This document shows positions 55,542 to 63,859 of a DNA stretch of 64,000 bases, in pieces (positions within the stretch are counted from its first letter, which is position 1; each line of letters begins with the position of its first letter). A model generated the notes under the pieces. It was not told the origin of the DNA and did no database searches. It was given only the letters and a program-made list of their open reading frames with translations. The DNA comes from Brevibacillus sp. DP1.3A (GTDB lineage Bacteria > Bacillota > Bacilli > Brevibacillales > Brevibacillaceae). Position numbers and translations under genes: made by a program. The stretch covers positions 1,065,001 to 1,129,000 of the forward strand of contig NZ_CP085876.1 of the NCBI RefSeq assembly GCF_013284245.2. The letters run 5' to 3'.

Positions 55542-56867
55542 GTGAAAAATCGGAAGCGAAACACCAAGAGCGTCATTTTTTCCATCCTGAGTTCTGCGCT
55601 TATTTTTACCGGAGCCGTCGGTTGTTCGAACAATGCTGCGTCTGACAGCAACGCAAATGCACCATCCAGCCCGAACGAGAAAATCAAGCTGGAGTTCTAC
55701 TACGGACTCGGCGGCAAGCTCGGGGAGACGATGCAAAAAATCGTGCAGGACTTCAACAGCAGCAATGAAAAATACGAAGTCGTTCCGATTGTCCAAGGTG
55801 ACTACAGCGAGACGTTGCAGGCACTCCAGGCCTCGCTGGCAGCAGGCAAGCCCCCAGCCTTGGCGATCAATGCGTATCCGGAATTTATGAAGCTGGCGAA
55901 AAGCGAAGCATTGCTGCCGTTGGATGAGCAAATCAATCAGCCGGAGTATAAAAAGGACGATGTTCTGCTGCTAGAGCAAGGGAAGTACAACGATGCGATG
56001 CTGGGTGTTCCTGCCTATGTCAGTACACAAATGATGTACTACCGTAAAGATATTTTTGACAAATACAAGATTGACTACAATGCGCTCACGAGCTTCGAGC
56101 AATTGGCGGATGCAGCCAAGCTCATCAAAGAAAAAGAAGGAATCAACGGCTGGTCCATCATGTGGTACACGGAGCATATGATCGACTATGCTCGTTCTGC
56201 TGGCGGCGATATCGTGAGCGAAGACGGCAATACTGTTACGATCGACTCGGAGGAATGGGTGTATGCGTGGGACAGCATTCGCAAGTACATTCATGAGGAC
56301 AAAATCATGGATACCGTCTATGGCGGCAATGGCTGGGAATGGTGGTACAAAACCATCGACAACGTGATGAACGGAAAATCCGCAGGTTACACAGGCTCTT
56401 CTGGTGATGGGGGCGATCTGGATTTCACCAAGGTAGCAACTGGCATGCAAAAAGGCTTCAATGGACAACCACCTAGACCTGTCGCGATTTCTGTCATGTT
56501 CAACCTGTTCAAAGCATCCTCGAAAGAACAGCAAGAGGGCGCGTGGGAATTCGTGAAGTACTTCTCGGAAGCAGAAAAAACAGCGTACTGGGCCGTACAG
56601 ACAGGCTATATTCCGATTCGGGACAGCGCCGTGAACACAGAAATTTACCAAAACAAATTGAAAGAAAATCCGTACTTCTCAATACCTTTGGAACAAGCGA
56701 AAACGAACGGAATTGCTCCTTTTGTAGACCCGACAGGCGGCAAAATTTATGCAGAAATTGAGTTGGCGAAGGACAAGGTGCTGATCGAAAATATTCCTGC
56801 CGCAGAAGCGCTCAAAGTGGCGAAGGAAAAGGCACAAAAAGAACTCGACAAAGCACTGAAGCAATAA
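55542..56867 (+). CDS. extracellular solute-binding lipoprotein (CUT1 type)
   Basis: 441 residues from a GTG after GGAGGAGTCATT. Signal peptide with lipobox FTGAVGCSNN (Cys28). Family-1 solute-binding protein features: KLEFYYGLGGKLGETMQKIVQDFN, YKIDYNALTSFEQLADAAKLI and EFVKYFSEAEKTAYWAVQTGYIPIRDSA. Ligand is probably a phosphorylated or phosphonylated sugar or polyol, from gene context only. Confidence 0.88.
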   Translation: MKNRKRNTKSVIFSILSSALIFTGAVGCSNNAASDSNANAPSSPNEKIKLEFYYGLGGKLGETMQKIVQDFNSSNEKYEVVPIVQGDYSETLQALQASLAAGKPPALAINAYPEFMKLAKSEALLPLDEQINQPEYKKDDVLLLEQGKYNDAMLGVPAYVSTQMMYYRKDIFDKYKIDYNALTSFEQLADAAKLIKEKEGINGWSIMWYTEHMIDYARSAGGDIVSEDGNTVTIDSEEWVYAWDSIRKYIHEDKIMDTVYGGNGWEWWYKTIDNVMNGKSAGYTGSSGDGGDLDFTKVATGMQKGFNGQPPRPVAISVMFNLFKASSKEQQEGAWEFVKYFSEAEKTAYWAVQTGYIPIRDSAVNTEIYQNKLKENPYFSIPLEQAKTNGIAPFVDPTGGKIYAEIELAKDKVLIENIPAAEALKVAKEKAQKELDKALKQ

Positions 56868-56901
56868 ATCATAAAACATAGCGAACAGGAGAGATGGAAA
56901 A

Positions 56902-57636
56902 ATGAAAAACGGTATCGCATTGGCTGTATTTGATCTGGCAGGAACGTTGGTAGAGGACGATAACGCCGTGAGAGATTGTCTGCATAAAGCGGCTGTGGAA
57001 TACGGATTAAACGTGACACCAGATGAAATCAGCACGCACATGGGAACGAACAAAATTCATCTCTATCAATATTTGATTGCGAGAACAAAAGGAAATAGGA
57101 TCGACTTCAAAAACTTTGAAATCGATATCGACAACTCTTCGTTCGAGGACGCTGTCAAACTGTACGAACGCTATACCGAATACATGATTGCGTTTTATCA
57201 GGAAAATTGCCGCGAAATCAAAGGCGCAACCGAAATACTGAAATGGTGCCAAGAAAATGGCATCAAAGTAGCGACTGGGACAGGCTTCCATAAAGACATC
57301 AACAGCGTCATCATGGAGTCGCTCGGATGGGTGAAGGACGGATTGATCGATTACGCAGTAGACCTGGATATGGTACCAGAAGGCAAAGGACGCCCGGCTC
57401 CGTTCATGATTTTCAAGGCAATGGAATATTTGAACGTGCAAAACGTCAGACAAGTCATCAAGCTCGGCGATACGCCAGCGGATATGCTTGAAGGCTACAA
57501 CGCAGGCTGCAAAGCAGTCATCGGCGTGATGCAAGGCTCGACCCCAATCGAGGTATGGGGCAAGTACTATCATACACATGTGCTCGACACGGTAAAAGAG
57601 CTGCCAGAGCTGATTCTGTCCGGTAAAATCGTATGA
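56902..57636 (+). CDS. phosphonatase-like HAD hydrolase
   Basis: 244 residues, start after AGGAGAGATGG. Nucleophile Asp11 lies in FDLAGTLV, where the usual second Asp is Ala, the hallmark of phosphonatases (D-x-A-G-T). Lys51 in HMGTNKIHLY aligns with the Schiff-base Lys53 of phosphonoacetaldehyde hydrolase PhnX (MGLLKIDH). GRPAPFMIF and KLGDTPADMLEGYNAG follow as in the family. It may cleave a C-P bond in an aldehyde or ketone phosphonate. A related phosphatase role cannot be excluded. Confidence 0.8.
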   Translation: MKNGIALAVFDLAGTLVEDDNAVRDCLHKAAVEYGLNVTPDEISTHMGTNKIHLYQYLIARTKGNRIDFKNFEIDIDNSSFEDAVKLYERYTEYMIAFYQENCREIKGATEILKWCQENGIKVATGTGFHKDINSVIMESLGWVKDGLIDYAVDLDMVPEGKGRPAPFMIFKAMEYLNVQNVRQVIKLGDTPADMLEGYNAGCKAVIGVMQGSTPIEVWGKYYHTHVLDTVKELPELILSGKIV

Positions 57637-58565
57637 TTTACCCTGTGGAGAAGATGGCGAGTATCGGCATAGTCTTGCCTAAGCTGTTTCCTTTTTCACA
57701 AAGCAGACCTGAACAAATGCTTCCGAGTCTCCTTGCGATCCTGGAAGACCCATTCTTCACAGCGGTAGAAGTCTCCTATATCGCGGACAAAGAGACGAGG
57801 CAGCTCGCCGCAAAGTATATGGCGTACAGCGGAGTCGAGGTTATTTTCAACGGCGGAGATGCAGCCCGAGAATTGCAGATTGATCTCAGCTCCTTGGACC
57901 CGGTCGTTCGCAACAAGTCTATCCAATCAGGCAAGATGCTGATCGACCACTGCTATGAAATGAACGCAAAAATCATGCATATCGTAACGGGTAAATTTCA
58001 TGGCGAGGAAAATAAGCCGAAAAACATCCAGGCGTTTATTGCTTCAGCTATGGAGCTGTGCAAGTACGCAACAGAAAAAGCCGATACGTACGAGCTGTGC
58101 ATTTCCTTGGAGATCGGGGATCGGCATGTCGACCGCAACTATTTGCTCGGACCTACTCATGAGGCGGTGCATGTAGCAAACGTGATCCGCAGCGAGTACA
58201 ACAATTTTGGACTCTTGCTGGATCAAAGCCATTTGCCGATTATGGGCGAAGACCCGCACAAATCCTTGTGGCTGGCCAAAGATTATTTGACACACATTCA
58301 TCTCGGAAACTGTTACTTGAAAGACAAGCAAGCTAGCTATTTCGGGGATAAGCACCTCCCGTTTCACGTCGAGGATTCAGAGGTTGGGGTGAATGAGCTG
58401 ACGACGTTCATCACGACGCTCACTGACATTGGTTTTTTCAAGAGCCCTAAACCGACTAGAAAGCCAGTCATGACCTTTGAGGTGGGGCGCTTTGAGAATG
58501 AATCGCCTATGCTGGTAATCGCCAATGTAAAACGTGCTTTTTACGAAGCATGGGCCAATGCATAA
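57633..58565 (+). CDS. TIM-barrel sugar phosphate isomerase/epimerase-like protein
   Basis: 310 residues, ATG overlapping the HAD stop. A TIM barrel of the xylose-isomerase/AP-endonuclease-2 type: ISLEIGDRHVDRNYLLG with metal Glu, LLLDQSHLPIMGEDPH with Asp and His, HIHLGNCYLKDK with His, and MTFEVGRFENES with Glu, a typical set of divalent-metal ligands. Likely isomerises or epimerises the carbon skeleton. Substrate unknown. Confidence 0.75.
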   Translation: MIYPVEKMASIGIVLPKLFPFSQSRPEQMLPSLLAILEDPFFTAVEVSYIADKETRQLAAKYMAYSGVEVIFNGGDAARELQIDLSSLDPVVRNKSIQSGKMLIDHCYEMNAKIMHIVTGKFHGEENKPKNIQAFIASAMELCKYATEKADTYELCISLEIGDRHVDRNYLLGPTHEAVHVANVIRSEYNNFGLLLDQSHLPIMGEDPHKSLWLAKDYLTHIHLGNCYLKDKQASYFGDKHLPFHVEDSEVGVNELTTFITTLTDIGFFKSPKPTRKPVMTFEVGRFENESPMLVIANVKRAFYEAWANA

Positions 58566-58591
58566 ACGAAAAGACTGGGGCTGTGGCAGAA

Positions 58592-59533
58592 GTGAATGTA
58601 TTGATTACGGGATACTTTACCGATTATTCCAAACAACGCGTGACACAAGCGTTTCCGCAGGATTGGCGCATCCAAATCGTGGAGCCTGAGCAGATCGAGT
58701 CATTTATCAGCGAAGCAAATGTGTTGATTCCCGAGCATATCCAAGTAAACGAAGAGTTGCTGAACAAAGCGCACAACTTGAAGTTTGTCCAGACGGGTGC
58801 GGGCTTTGACAACGTGGATATTGAGGCATGCACGAAGAAAAATATTTGGGTGAGCAACGCGGCTGGCGTAAATGCAAACGCAGTAGCCGAGCATATTATG
58901 GCGCTCATTCTGGGGTATTACAAAAACATCTCTTATCTCGATCAAGCGATGAAAAATCGGGAGGATGAGACCAAGCTCGTCTACGTCGGTGGCGAGCTCG
59001 CAGGAAAAACCATCGGTACCATCGGCTTTGGCGCCATCGGCTCTCGCGTAGCGGAGCTGGCAAAAGCCTTCCGGATGAAGGTGCTGGCGTACGACACCAA
59101 TCCAAACAGGCAGAGCGATGATGCCGAATTGGTTGATCTGGACACACTGATTGCCAAGTCTGACGTGATTACCCTGAACATTTTTCTGAACGAATCCACA
59201 AGACATCTAGTGGACAAGCAGTTTTTAGCTAAAATGAAAAACGATGCACTTCTCGTCAATACAGCGAGAGGGCCGATCATTTGTGAAGAGGACTTGATCG
59301 AAGCATTGAAAAACAATGGGATTGGCGGAGCCTGCCTCGATGTATTCACAGTGGAGCCTCTCAGCGTGGACAGTGAGCTGCGCGCTTTGAAAAATGTCGT
59401 GCTGACGCCGCATACAGCAGGCATGCCTGACGGAACCAAATTCCACGAGAAAAGGTACCAATTTTTTGTGGAAAACATACAGCGAATCCAACGAAATGAA
59501 ACGCCGGATAGTCATTTAAATCAGCTTTCCTAA
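58592..59533 (+). CDS. D-isomer-specific 2-hydroxyacid dehydrogenase
   Basis: 313 residues taking the GTG at 58592; earlier in-frame starts (58550 ATG, 58583 GTG) are also possible and the site is weak. NAD-binding motif IGTIGFGAIGSRVAEL, catalytic Arg in NTARGPII, Glu in DVFTVEPLS and His in LTPHTAGMPDG. It oxidises or reduces a 2-hydroxyacid with NAD(P). Last gene of the eight-gene operon, followed by a terminator. Confidence 0.85.
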   Translation: MNVLITGYFTDYSKQRVTQAFPQDWRIQIVEPEQIESFISEANVLIPEHIQVNEELLNKAHNLKFVQTGAGFDNVDIEACTKKNIWVSNAAGVNANAVAEHIMALILGYYKNISYLDQAMKNREDETKLVYVGGELAGKTIGTIGFGAIGSRVAELAKAFRMKVLAYDTNPNRQSDDAELVDLDTLIAKSDVITLNIFLNESTRHLVDKQFLAKMKNDALLVNTARGPIICEEDLIEALKNNGIGGACLDVFTVEPLSVDSELRALKNVVLTPHTAGMPDGTKFHEKRYQFFVENIQRIQRNETPDSHLNQLS

Positions 59534-59534
59534 A

Positions 59535-59580
59535 CAAAAAAAGCCGGGATCAGTCATCAGAGACTGGTCCCAGTTCGTTT
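59535..59580. terminator. terminator shared by the ABC operon and gerC
   Basis: GGGATCAGTC (59545-59554) pairs with GACTGGTCCC (59561-59570) with a G-T pair, flanked by A and T tracts for both directions. Confidence 0.85.
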
Positions 59581-60728
59581 TAATGCTCCCAGATCTTGGA
59601 CAGGTTTCCACCGAACAGCTCCAGCTCTACGTCCAGACGGGAAATCGTATCGGGACGAAGAGACAGCTCTCCATTTTTCGTTAACTTGTGCCATGCCTTG
59701 GGATTCTCTCGATATAAAGCATCTGACAATTGAAGAACATCGATTTGTGATTTTTGTCCTAAAAGGTACGTGTGCATGATCTCCTCAGAAATGCTCTTCT
59801 CCGCATATTCTTGTAGTTTCTTTTCTGGAATGGCTTTTACCAATTGGGGCATGTTTGCCTTCGTGCTTACCTTGAGCTGAAACGTTACTTTGTCATTTTC
59901 CACTTTGGGGGTGATGGACGGTTTGATCTTTTCCATCACAAGTGTTGCGATGGGGTGGCCATCATGATAAACCGTAATTCCTGGTCGTTTCGTATCTTTA
60001 TCCAACCAGCGCAGACCCATGATGTCTGCACGTGGCATGCATTGTTTCAATTTCTTGTTTTGCAAAAAGCAGACGCCGCTCATGATCAGTTTGGGATGCT
60101 TTTTTTTATCTTCGGTCCACTGTACTTTGTTGATCCCCATTTCGGGCAACTGCATGGTCTGCCCACTTTCTTTCCACTTCCAGATAAACTTGTATAGATA
60201 CATAGGAGCGACGACTGAGCTTTGTCTGTAAATATCCTGCGGGTCGTTCAATTGGGAATACAGGACAGAGATATTCAAAATAGGCTTGGCGTTAAAAATA
60301 TCTTCGATGGGTTCTTTCGTAGCAAATGTCCAGATTGTATAGCGGAATTCGTAGTAACGGTCGACGACATCCAATAATTGATTGACGACATCCTGCTTCA
60401 GGGCAGCCTCGGAAAAGACAATAGCTTTGATATGGCTCCAGGAAAGTCGCTGTTGTGCGGTCGGGTACAGATTGAATATCGCTTCATCCAGCGTTTTCCC
60501 TTCTCCCTTACCGATGGAAATGGATTGAGGAAGTCGTTGTCCACCTGCTTCTTGCTTGGCAATATTACCGAAGCTAATGATTTGCGTATAAAACACAAAT
60601 TTCCCTTTCACATAGTCAACTCCAATGGAATTGACGTAAATCAAATGCTCAATTTCTTTGGCGCCCCAACAACCGCTTAACATGGAACAGATCAAAATCG
60701 TCGTGAAAAAGCAGCGAAGTTTTTGCAT
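59580..60728 (-). CDS. spore germination lipoprotein, GerC family (Ger(x)C)
   Basis: 382 residues from the ATG at 60728; the GAGGAG before it lies 14 bases upstream, rather far. Lipobox SMLSGCWG (Cys20) then AKEIEHLIYVNSIGVDYVKGKFVFYTQI, typical of Ger(x)C. It joins GerA- and GerB-type proteins to form the nutrient germinant receptor in the spore inner membrane. The gene starts two bases after the gerA stop. Third in the operon. Confidence 0.9.
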   Translation of the reverse strand: MQKLRCFFTTILICSMLSGCWGAKEIEHLIYVNSIGVDYVKGKFVFYTQIISFGNIAKQEAGGQRLPQSISIGKGEGKTLDEAIFNLYPTAQQRLSWSHIKAIVFSEAALKQDVVNQLLDVVDRYYEFRYTIWTFATKEPIEDIFNAKPILNISVLYSQLNDPQDIYRQSSVVAPMYLYKFIWKWKESGQTMQLPEMGINKVQWTEDKKKHPKLIMSGVCFLQNKKLKQCMPRADIMGLRWLDKDTKRPGITVYHDGHPIATLVMEKIKPSITPKVENDKVTFQLKVSTKANMPQLVKAIPEKKLQEYAEKSISEEIMHTYLLGQKSQIDVLQLSDALYRENPKAWHKLTKNGELSLRPDTISRLDVELELFGGNLSKIWEH

Positions 60729-60730
60729 AA

Positions 60731-62257
60731 CTATTGTTGATTCTCCTCGCTTGATCTGTTTTTCTGTAGCATGTGAGGGACCTTGTACCATTTTCCCCAA
60801 GGGATTCGAAAGATTACTTTCCACAAATCCTGAAAAATAGGGGGAGAGAGCGGCTCCAAATAATAAACCCCAAATGATCGCAGATTGGTCAGATACAGCA
60901 CGATCATCCCCACTGAGATGAAAAAGCCAAACAGCCCAGCCATACCAGAAATGACCAAGATGATGAGTCTTAGCAAGCTAACCGTACCGACGAGGTCTTG
61001 ATTGACCAGCGAAAAGGTGGAGAGTACGGACATCGCCACAATTACGAGAATCCCGGGAGCTGTTAACCCTGCACTGATGGCGGCTTGACCGATGATCAGA
61101 CCGCCAACCACGGATAAAGTTTGGCCAAAAGCCATGGGAAGACGTATACCGGCTTCACGAAATAATTCAAACAACAGCAGCATGACGATGGCTTCCAACG
61201 GGACAGGAATGGGGACGCCCTGTCTGGATAGGACAAGCGTTGCCACCAGTGTGTAAGGAAGCTGATCCTGATGATAAGTGATCAAGGCAATCCAGAAGCC
61301 AGGAAGAAACAAGGCCACTAGGAATCCGAACAATCTCATTAAACGGGTAAAAGCGCTATACCAAAAATATGAGTAGATATCTTCCGGTGTATTAAATAAA
61401 AAAGTCAAGGTCACAGGAGCGATCGTGGCGATCGGGGAGCCTTCCACAAAAATGAGAAATTTCCCATGCAACAGCGCGTTAACTGCAAAATCAGGCCTGC
61501 CTGTATACTCAAACAGAGGAAACAACGGTATGCGGGCGCCTGTTAGCATATCTTCGAGCTGCGTATTGCTGATAATCGCTGTTACTTGCAGTTGTTCAAG
61601 CTTGGTTCTGATTTCATCCAATGTTTCCGGGTTTATCTTATTTTTGAGGAACAGCAAATTTACTCTTGTTTGTGTCTCTTCACCTAGCCTGTACTCTTCT
61701 ACAGCTAACCTATTGGTTTTTAATCTTTTCCGGATTAAACCGATACTGATGTGCGGCTCTTCGGTAAAACCATCTCGCGGTCCTTTCACAGAGACCTCTG
61801 TAGTCGGCTCTTCCGGAGTGCGCTGCGGCGGGTTGGAGAGCTCCATCCAATAGAGCTTGTTAAACGAAGAAAAGAAGAGGAGGAGTTCCCCTCCGAATAC
61901 TTTTTTGACAATGAGGTCCGGATTGCGATCGTCGAGAATCACTTTCAAAAATAACTCACTGTATTGCTCAAGGCCTGAAGCACTCAGCGGGGAAGTCGTT
62001 TGATACATGTGGGATAGCTTCGGAATCACATATTGGTTGATCTGTTTGATATCGCATAGACCCTCCGAATAAATGATGGTAACGTCAGAGGAATTCTGCT
62101 GATCTTCTGCGGAGGGGAAACGAACCGAATCTATGATGACATCTGCACAAGAGGCAAACAATTGCCGAAAATATTGTTCGGTTAAAGGCTGATCGTTTGG
62201 GATGGACGGTGGATGTTCGTTAGGGACGAAAACATCATTCCCTCGGACTCTCCTCAT
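60731..62257 (-). CDS. spore germination receptor subunit, GerA family
   Basis: 508 residues, ATG eight bases after AGGAGGGG. The N-terminal 250 residues are soluble (IYSEGLCDIKQINQYVIPKL; LQVTAIISNTQLEDMLTGARIPLFPLFEYTGRPD). About five membrane segments follow, with the conserved LYTLVATLVLSRQGVPIPVPLEAIVMLLLFELFREAGIRLP-type core (here LPYTLVATLVLSRQGVPIP, PLEAIVMLLLFELFREAGI) and GQAAISAGL. Subunit A of germinant receptors. Overlaps gerB by 23 bases. Confidence 0.93.
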   Translation of the reverse strand: MRRVRGNDVFVPNEHPPSIPNDQPLTEQYFRQLFASCADVIIDSVRFPSAEDQQNSSDVTIIYSEGLCDIKQINQYVIPKLSHMYQTTSPLSASGLEQYSELFLKVILDDRNPDLIVKKVFGGELLLFFSSFNKLYWMELSNPPQRTPEEPTTEVSVKGPRDGFTEEPHISIGLIRKRLKTNRLAVEEYRLGEETQTRVNLLFLKNKINPETLDEIRTKLEQLQVTAIISNTQLEDMLTGARIPLFPLFEYTGRPDFAVNALLHGKFLIFVEGSPIATIAPVTLTFLFNTPEDIYSYFWYSAFTRLMRLFGFLVALFLPGFWIALITYHQDQLPYTLVATLVLSRQGVPIPVPLEAIVMLLLFELFREAGIRLPMAFGQTLSVVGGLIIGQAAISAGLTAPGILVIVAMSVLSTFSLVNQDLVGTVSLLRLIILVISGMAGLFGFFISVGMIVLYLTNLRSFGVYYLEPLSPPIFQDLWKVIFRIPWGKWYKVPHMLQKNRSSEENQQ

Positions 62258-63341
62258 AGATCATACCCCTCCTTCTACTGGACCAATGTACGAGCACGAT
62301 GATAATGAACGAGTAGAACAACATCGTATAAAACATAATTGGAAGGATATAGGCGGTTAGCATGTCCAGAAACGCGTTATCGCTGAAGGGTAGAACGGCA
62401 ATGGCAATCAATAGGGAATAAAGCAGGATGAGGACAAACAGTTTTTTCGCTTTGTTTTCCATTCGAAAGATATCTACGATGAGAAAGATCGTCAAAGACA
62501 TGCGAATAAAAGCACCTGAAAACCACTGGTAAATACTTAAGAAATCCATATGTTCAATGTAGCGGCCAATATTAACCAAGCGCCATTCTTCGTAAGCAGG
62601 ATATCTCAGCTTCTCCGACTCGCCAGTGCCGAATTCGGCAATTGCCCCCGTAACAGGTCCAAAGGTCAGTCCTATTAACACGATGGCAAGAATCAAGAGG
62701 GGCAGCAACGAATACTTGGAGCGAATATGCTGTTGCATAAACAGAAGGATGATCAGTTCAATATAACCAGCTCCGACAAAGACCATGCCTTTCCACACAG
62801 GAAGCATCCCGAACTCCAGGAATGGTTTCAACAACATATAGCTTTTATGCGCGTAGTTGGAAGACATGACGAAGAAACCGAGAAAGATGACAAGCGGCAG
62901 GAAAAGGACCGCTGTGTTTGCGATAGAGCGTATGCCCAAGTATGCATTGCACAAGCAAATGCCAGCTAGCAAAAGGGCAATGAAAAAAGTGGGCATCTTG
63001 GGGGAAAAAGCGACGTGTATCCAGGTAACGGTATCTCTCATCGTAATTGCACACATCATGAATAAATAGACACAGGCAATACCTGCCAATATATAGGAAA
63101 CAACAGGGTGGTATGCTTTTTTCAGCAAAAGAAAAAGATGCTGCTGACGAGTTTTGGCAATGGCTGAATACAAAAGGCAGGTCCACACAAGAAAGAGGAC
63201 ACCTGCTAAAATAACCGATATCCATGAATCCCGTTTTGCGGCATCTAATAAAATCGGGATGACAATCACATGGTTCATTAGGCCAATGGTGAGCATCAAC
63301 ATACAGACAACTTGAAAAAAAGTCAAAGAACCTTGTTTCAT
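62235..63341 (-). CDS. spore germination receptor subunit, GerB family (APC-type permease)
   Basis: 368 residues from the ATG at 63341, after AGAGGT; an ATG two codons upstream sits inside that site. Ten membrane segments; start KQGSLTFFQVVCMLMLTIGLMNHVIVIPILLDAAKRDSWISVILAG as in GerB proteins. Binds the germinant within the receptor. First in the gerB-gerA-gerC operon. A sigma-G-like promoter lies about 30 bases ahead. Confidence 0.92.
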   Translation of the reverse strand: MKQGSLTFFQVVCMLMLTIGLMNHVIVIPILLDAAKRDSWISVILAGVLFLVWTCLLYSAIAKTRQQHLFLLLKKAYHPVVSYILAGIACVYLFMMCAITMRDTVTWIHVAFSPKMPTFFIALLLAGICLCNAYLGIRSIANTAVLFLPLVIFLGFFVMSSNYAHKSYMLLKPFLEFGMLPVWKGMVFVGAGYIELIILLFMQQHIRSKYSLLPLLILAIVLIGLTFGPVTGAIAEFGTGESEKLRYPAYEEWRLVNIGRYIEHMDFLSIYQWFSGAFIRMSLTIFLIVDIFRMENKAKKLFVLILLYSLLIAIAVLPFSDNAFLDMLTAYILPIMFYTMLFYSFIIIVLVHWSSRRRGMIYEESPRE

Positions 63342-63371
63342 GCACATACCTCTACGTACTTGAGTTGATAG

Positions 63372-63400
63372 TAGTATCTGTTCAAAGTGGATCTTTATTC
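63372..63400 (-). promoter_or_regulatory. sigma-G-like promoter of the gerB operon
   Basis: On the minus strand GAATA (63400-63396) is followed by 17 bases and GATACTA (63378-63372), close to the sigma-G consensus (gHATR, 17-18 bases, CATWHTA; one mismatch at the first -10 base). Germination receptors are expressed in the forespore from sigma-G, which supports it. The -35 part lies inside the repeat at 63382-63452. Confidence 0.6.
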
Positions 63401-63452
63401 CATGTTTACATAACGAGCGTACATTCGTAAGAAAGGAGCAAGCAAGAAGGTG
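63382..63452 (+). repeat. direct repeat, copy A
   Basis: The first 30 bases (63382-63411) are identical to 63787-63816; the rest is about 80 percent identical, ending with AGCAAGAAGGTG. In copy B this is the leader and ribosome-binding site of the helicase gene. Confidence 0.9.
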
Positions 63453-63484
63453 CGAATAACTGAGGAAGCAGAATAATGAAAAGA

Positions 63485-63520
63485 CAAAAAAGCCACGAAT
63501 CTCCTTTTCGTGGCTTTTTG
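63485..63520 (-). terminator. terminator downstream of the 42-residue peptide gene
   Basis: AAAAAGCCACGAA pairs with TTCGTGGCTTTTT around TCTCCTT; symmetric A/T arms. Between the peptide gene and copy A. Confidence 0.85.
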
Positions 63521-63545
63521 TATACGTATAGGCTATCTAAACTGA

Positions 63546-63674
63546 TCAACGCTTTTTCAATTCTTCTAGGAGTTCAATTATTTTATCATTTTGCATTGTA
63601 ATTTTTTTTACACCGAATGCGATTGGCAAGAGCAAAGCAATTATCAAAGGGAGAATTACTAATTCTAAGATCAA
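63546..63674 (-). CDS. 42-residue single-pass membrane peptide
   Basis: TTG start at 63674, six bases after a perfect GGAGGTGA. Product (M)ILELVILPLIIALLLPIAFG, then VKKITMQNDKIIELLEELKKR. Residues 2-20 are a membrane segment and the rest is a basic amphipathic helix. A terminator follows at 63485-63520, which supports a real transcript. I do not recognise a family. Too short for usual gene calling. Confidence 0.6.
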   Translation of the reverse strand: MILELVILPLIIALLLPIAFGVKKITMQNDKIIELLEELKKR

Positions 63675-63786
63675 AGGTAATCACCTCCAAATAGTCATTA
63701 GGAAGTATGTCGATTACAATTTATAGAAATTACCTATATTTACCTCCCGGAAAATATAAATTATCTCGCGACTACACATAGACCGA

Positions 63787-63853
63787 TCAAAGTGGATCTT
63801 TATTCCATGTTTACATGCCGAACGTCCATTCGTAAAATGGAAGCAAGAAGGTG
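63787..63853 (+). repeat. direct repeat, copy B (helicase leader)
   Basis: Matches copy A at 63382-63452, 405 bases away, in the same orientation. Ends in AGAAGGTG, seven bases before the helicase ATG. Confidence 0.9.
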
Positions 63854-63859
63854 ACGAAA

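Noticed and set aside
55971..56651. Minus-strand 226-codon frame over the solute-binding protein, and plus-strand 201-codon frame at 54885-55490
   Set aside because: Shadows of well supported ABC genes without initiation signals.
56902..57636. True phosphonoacetaldehyde hydrolase PhnX assignment
   Set aside because: Signature residues agree, but no 2-aminoethylphosphonate transaminase is present and the sequence departs elsewhere, so only a phosphonatase-like call is justified.
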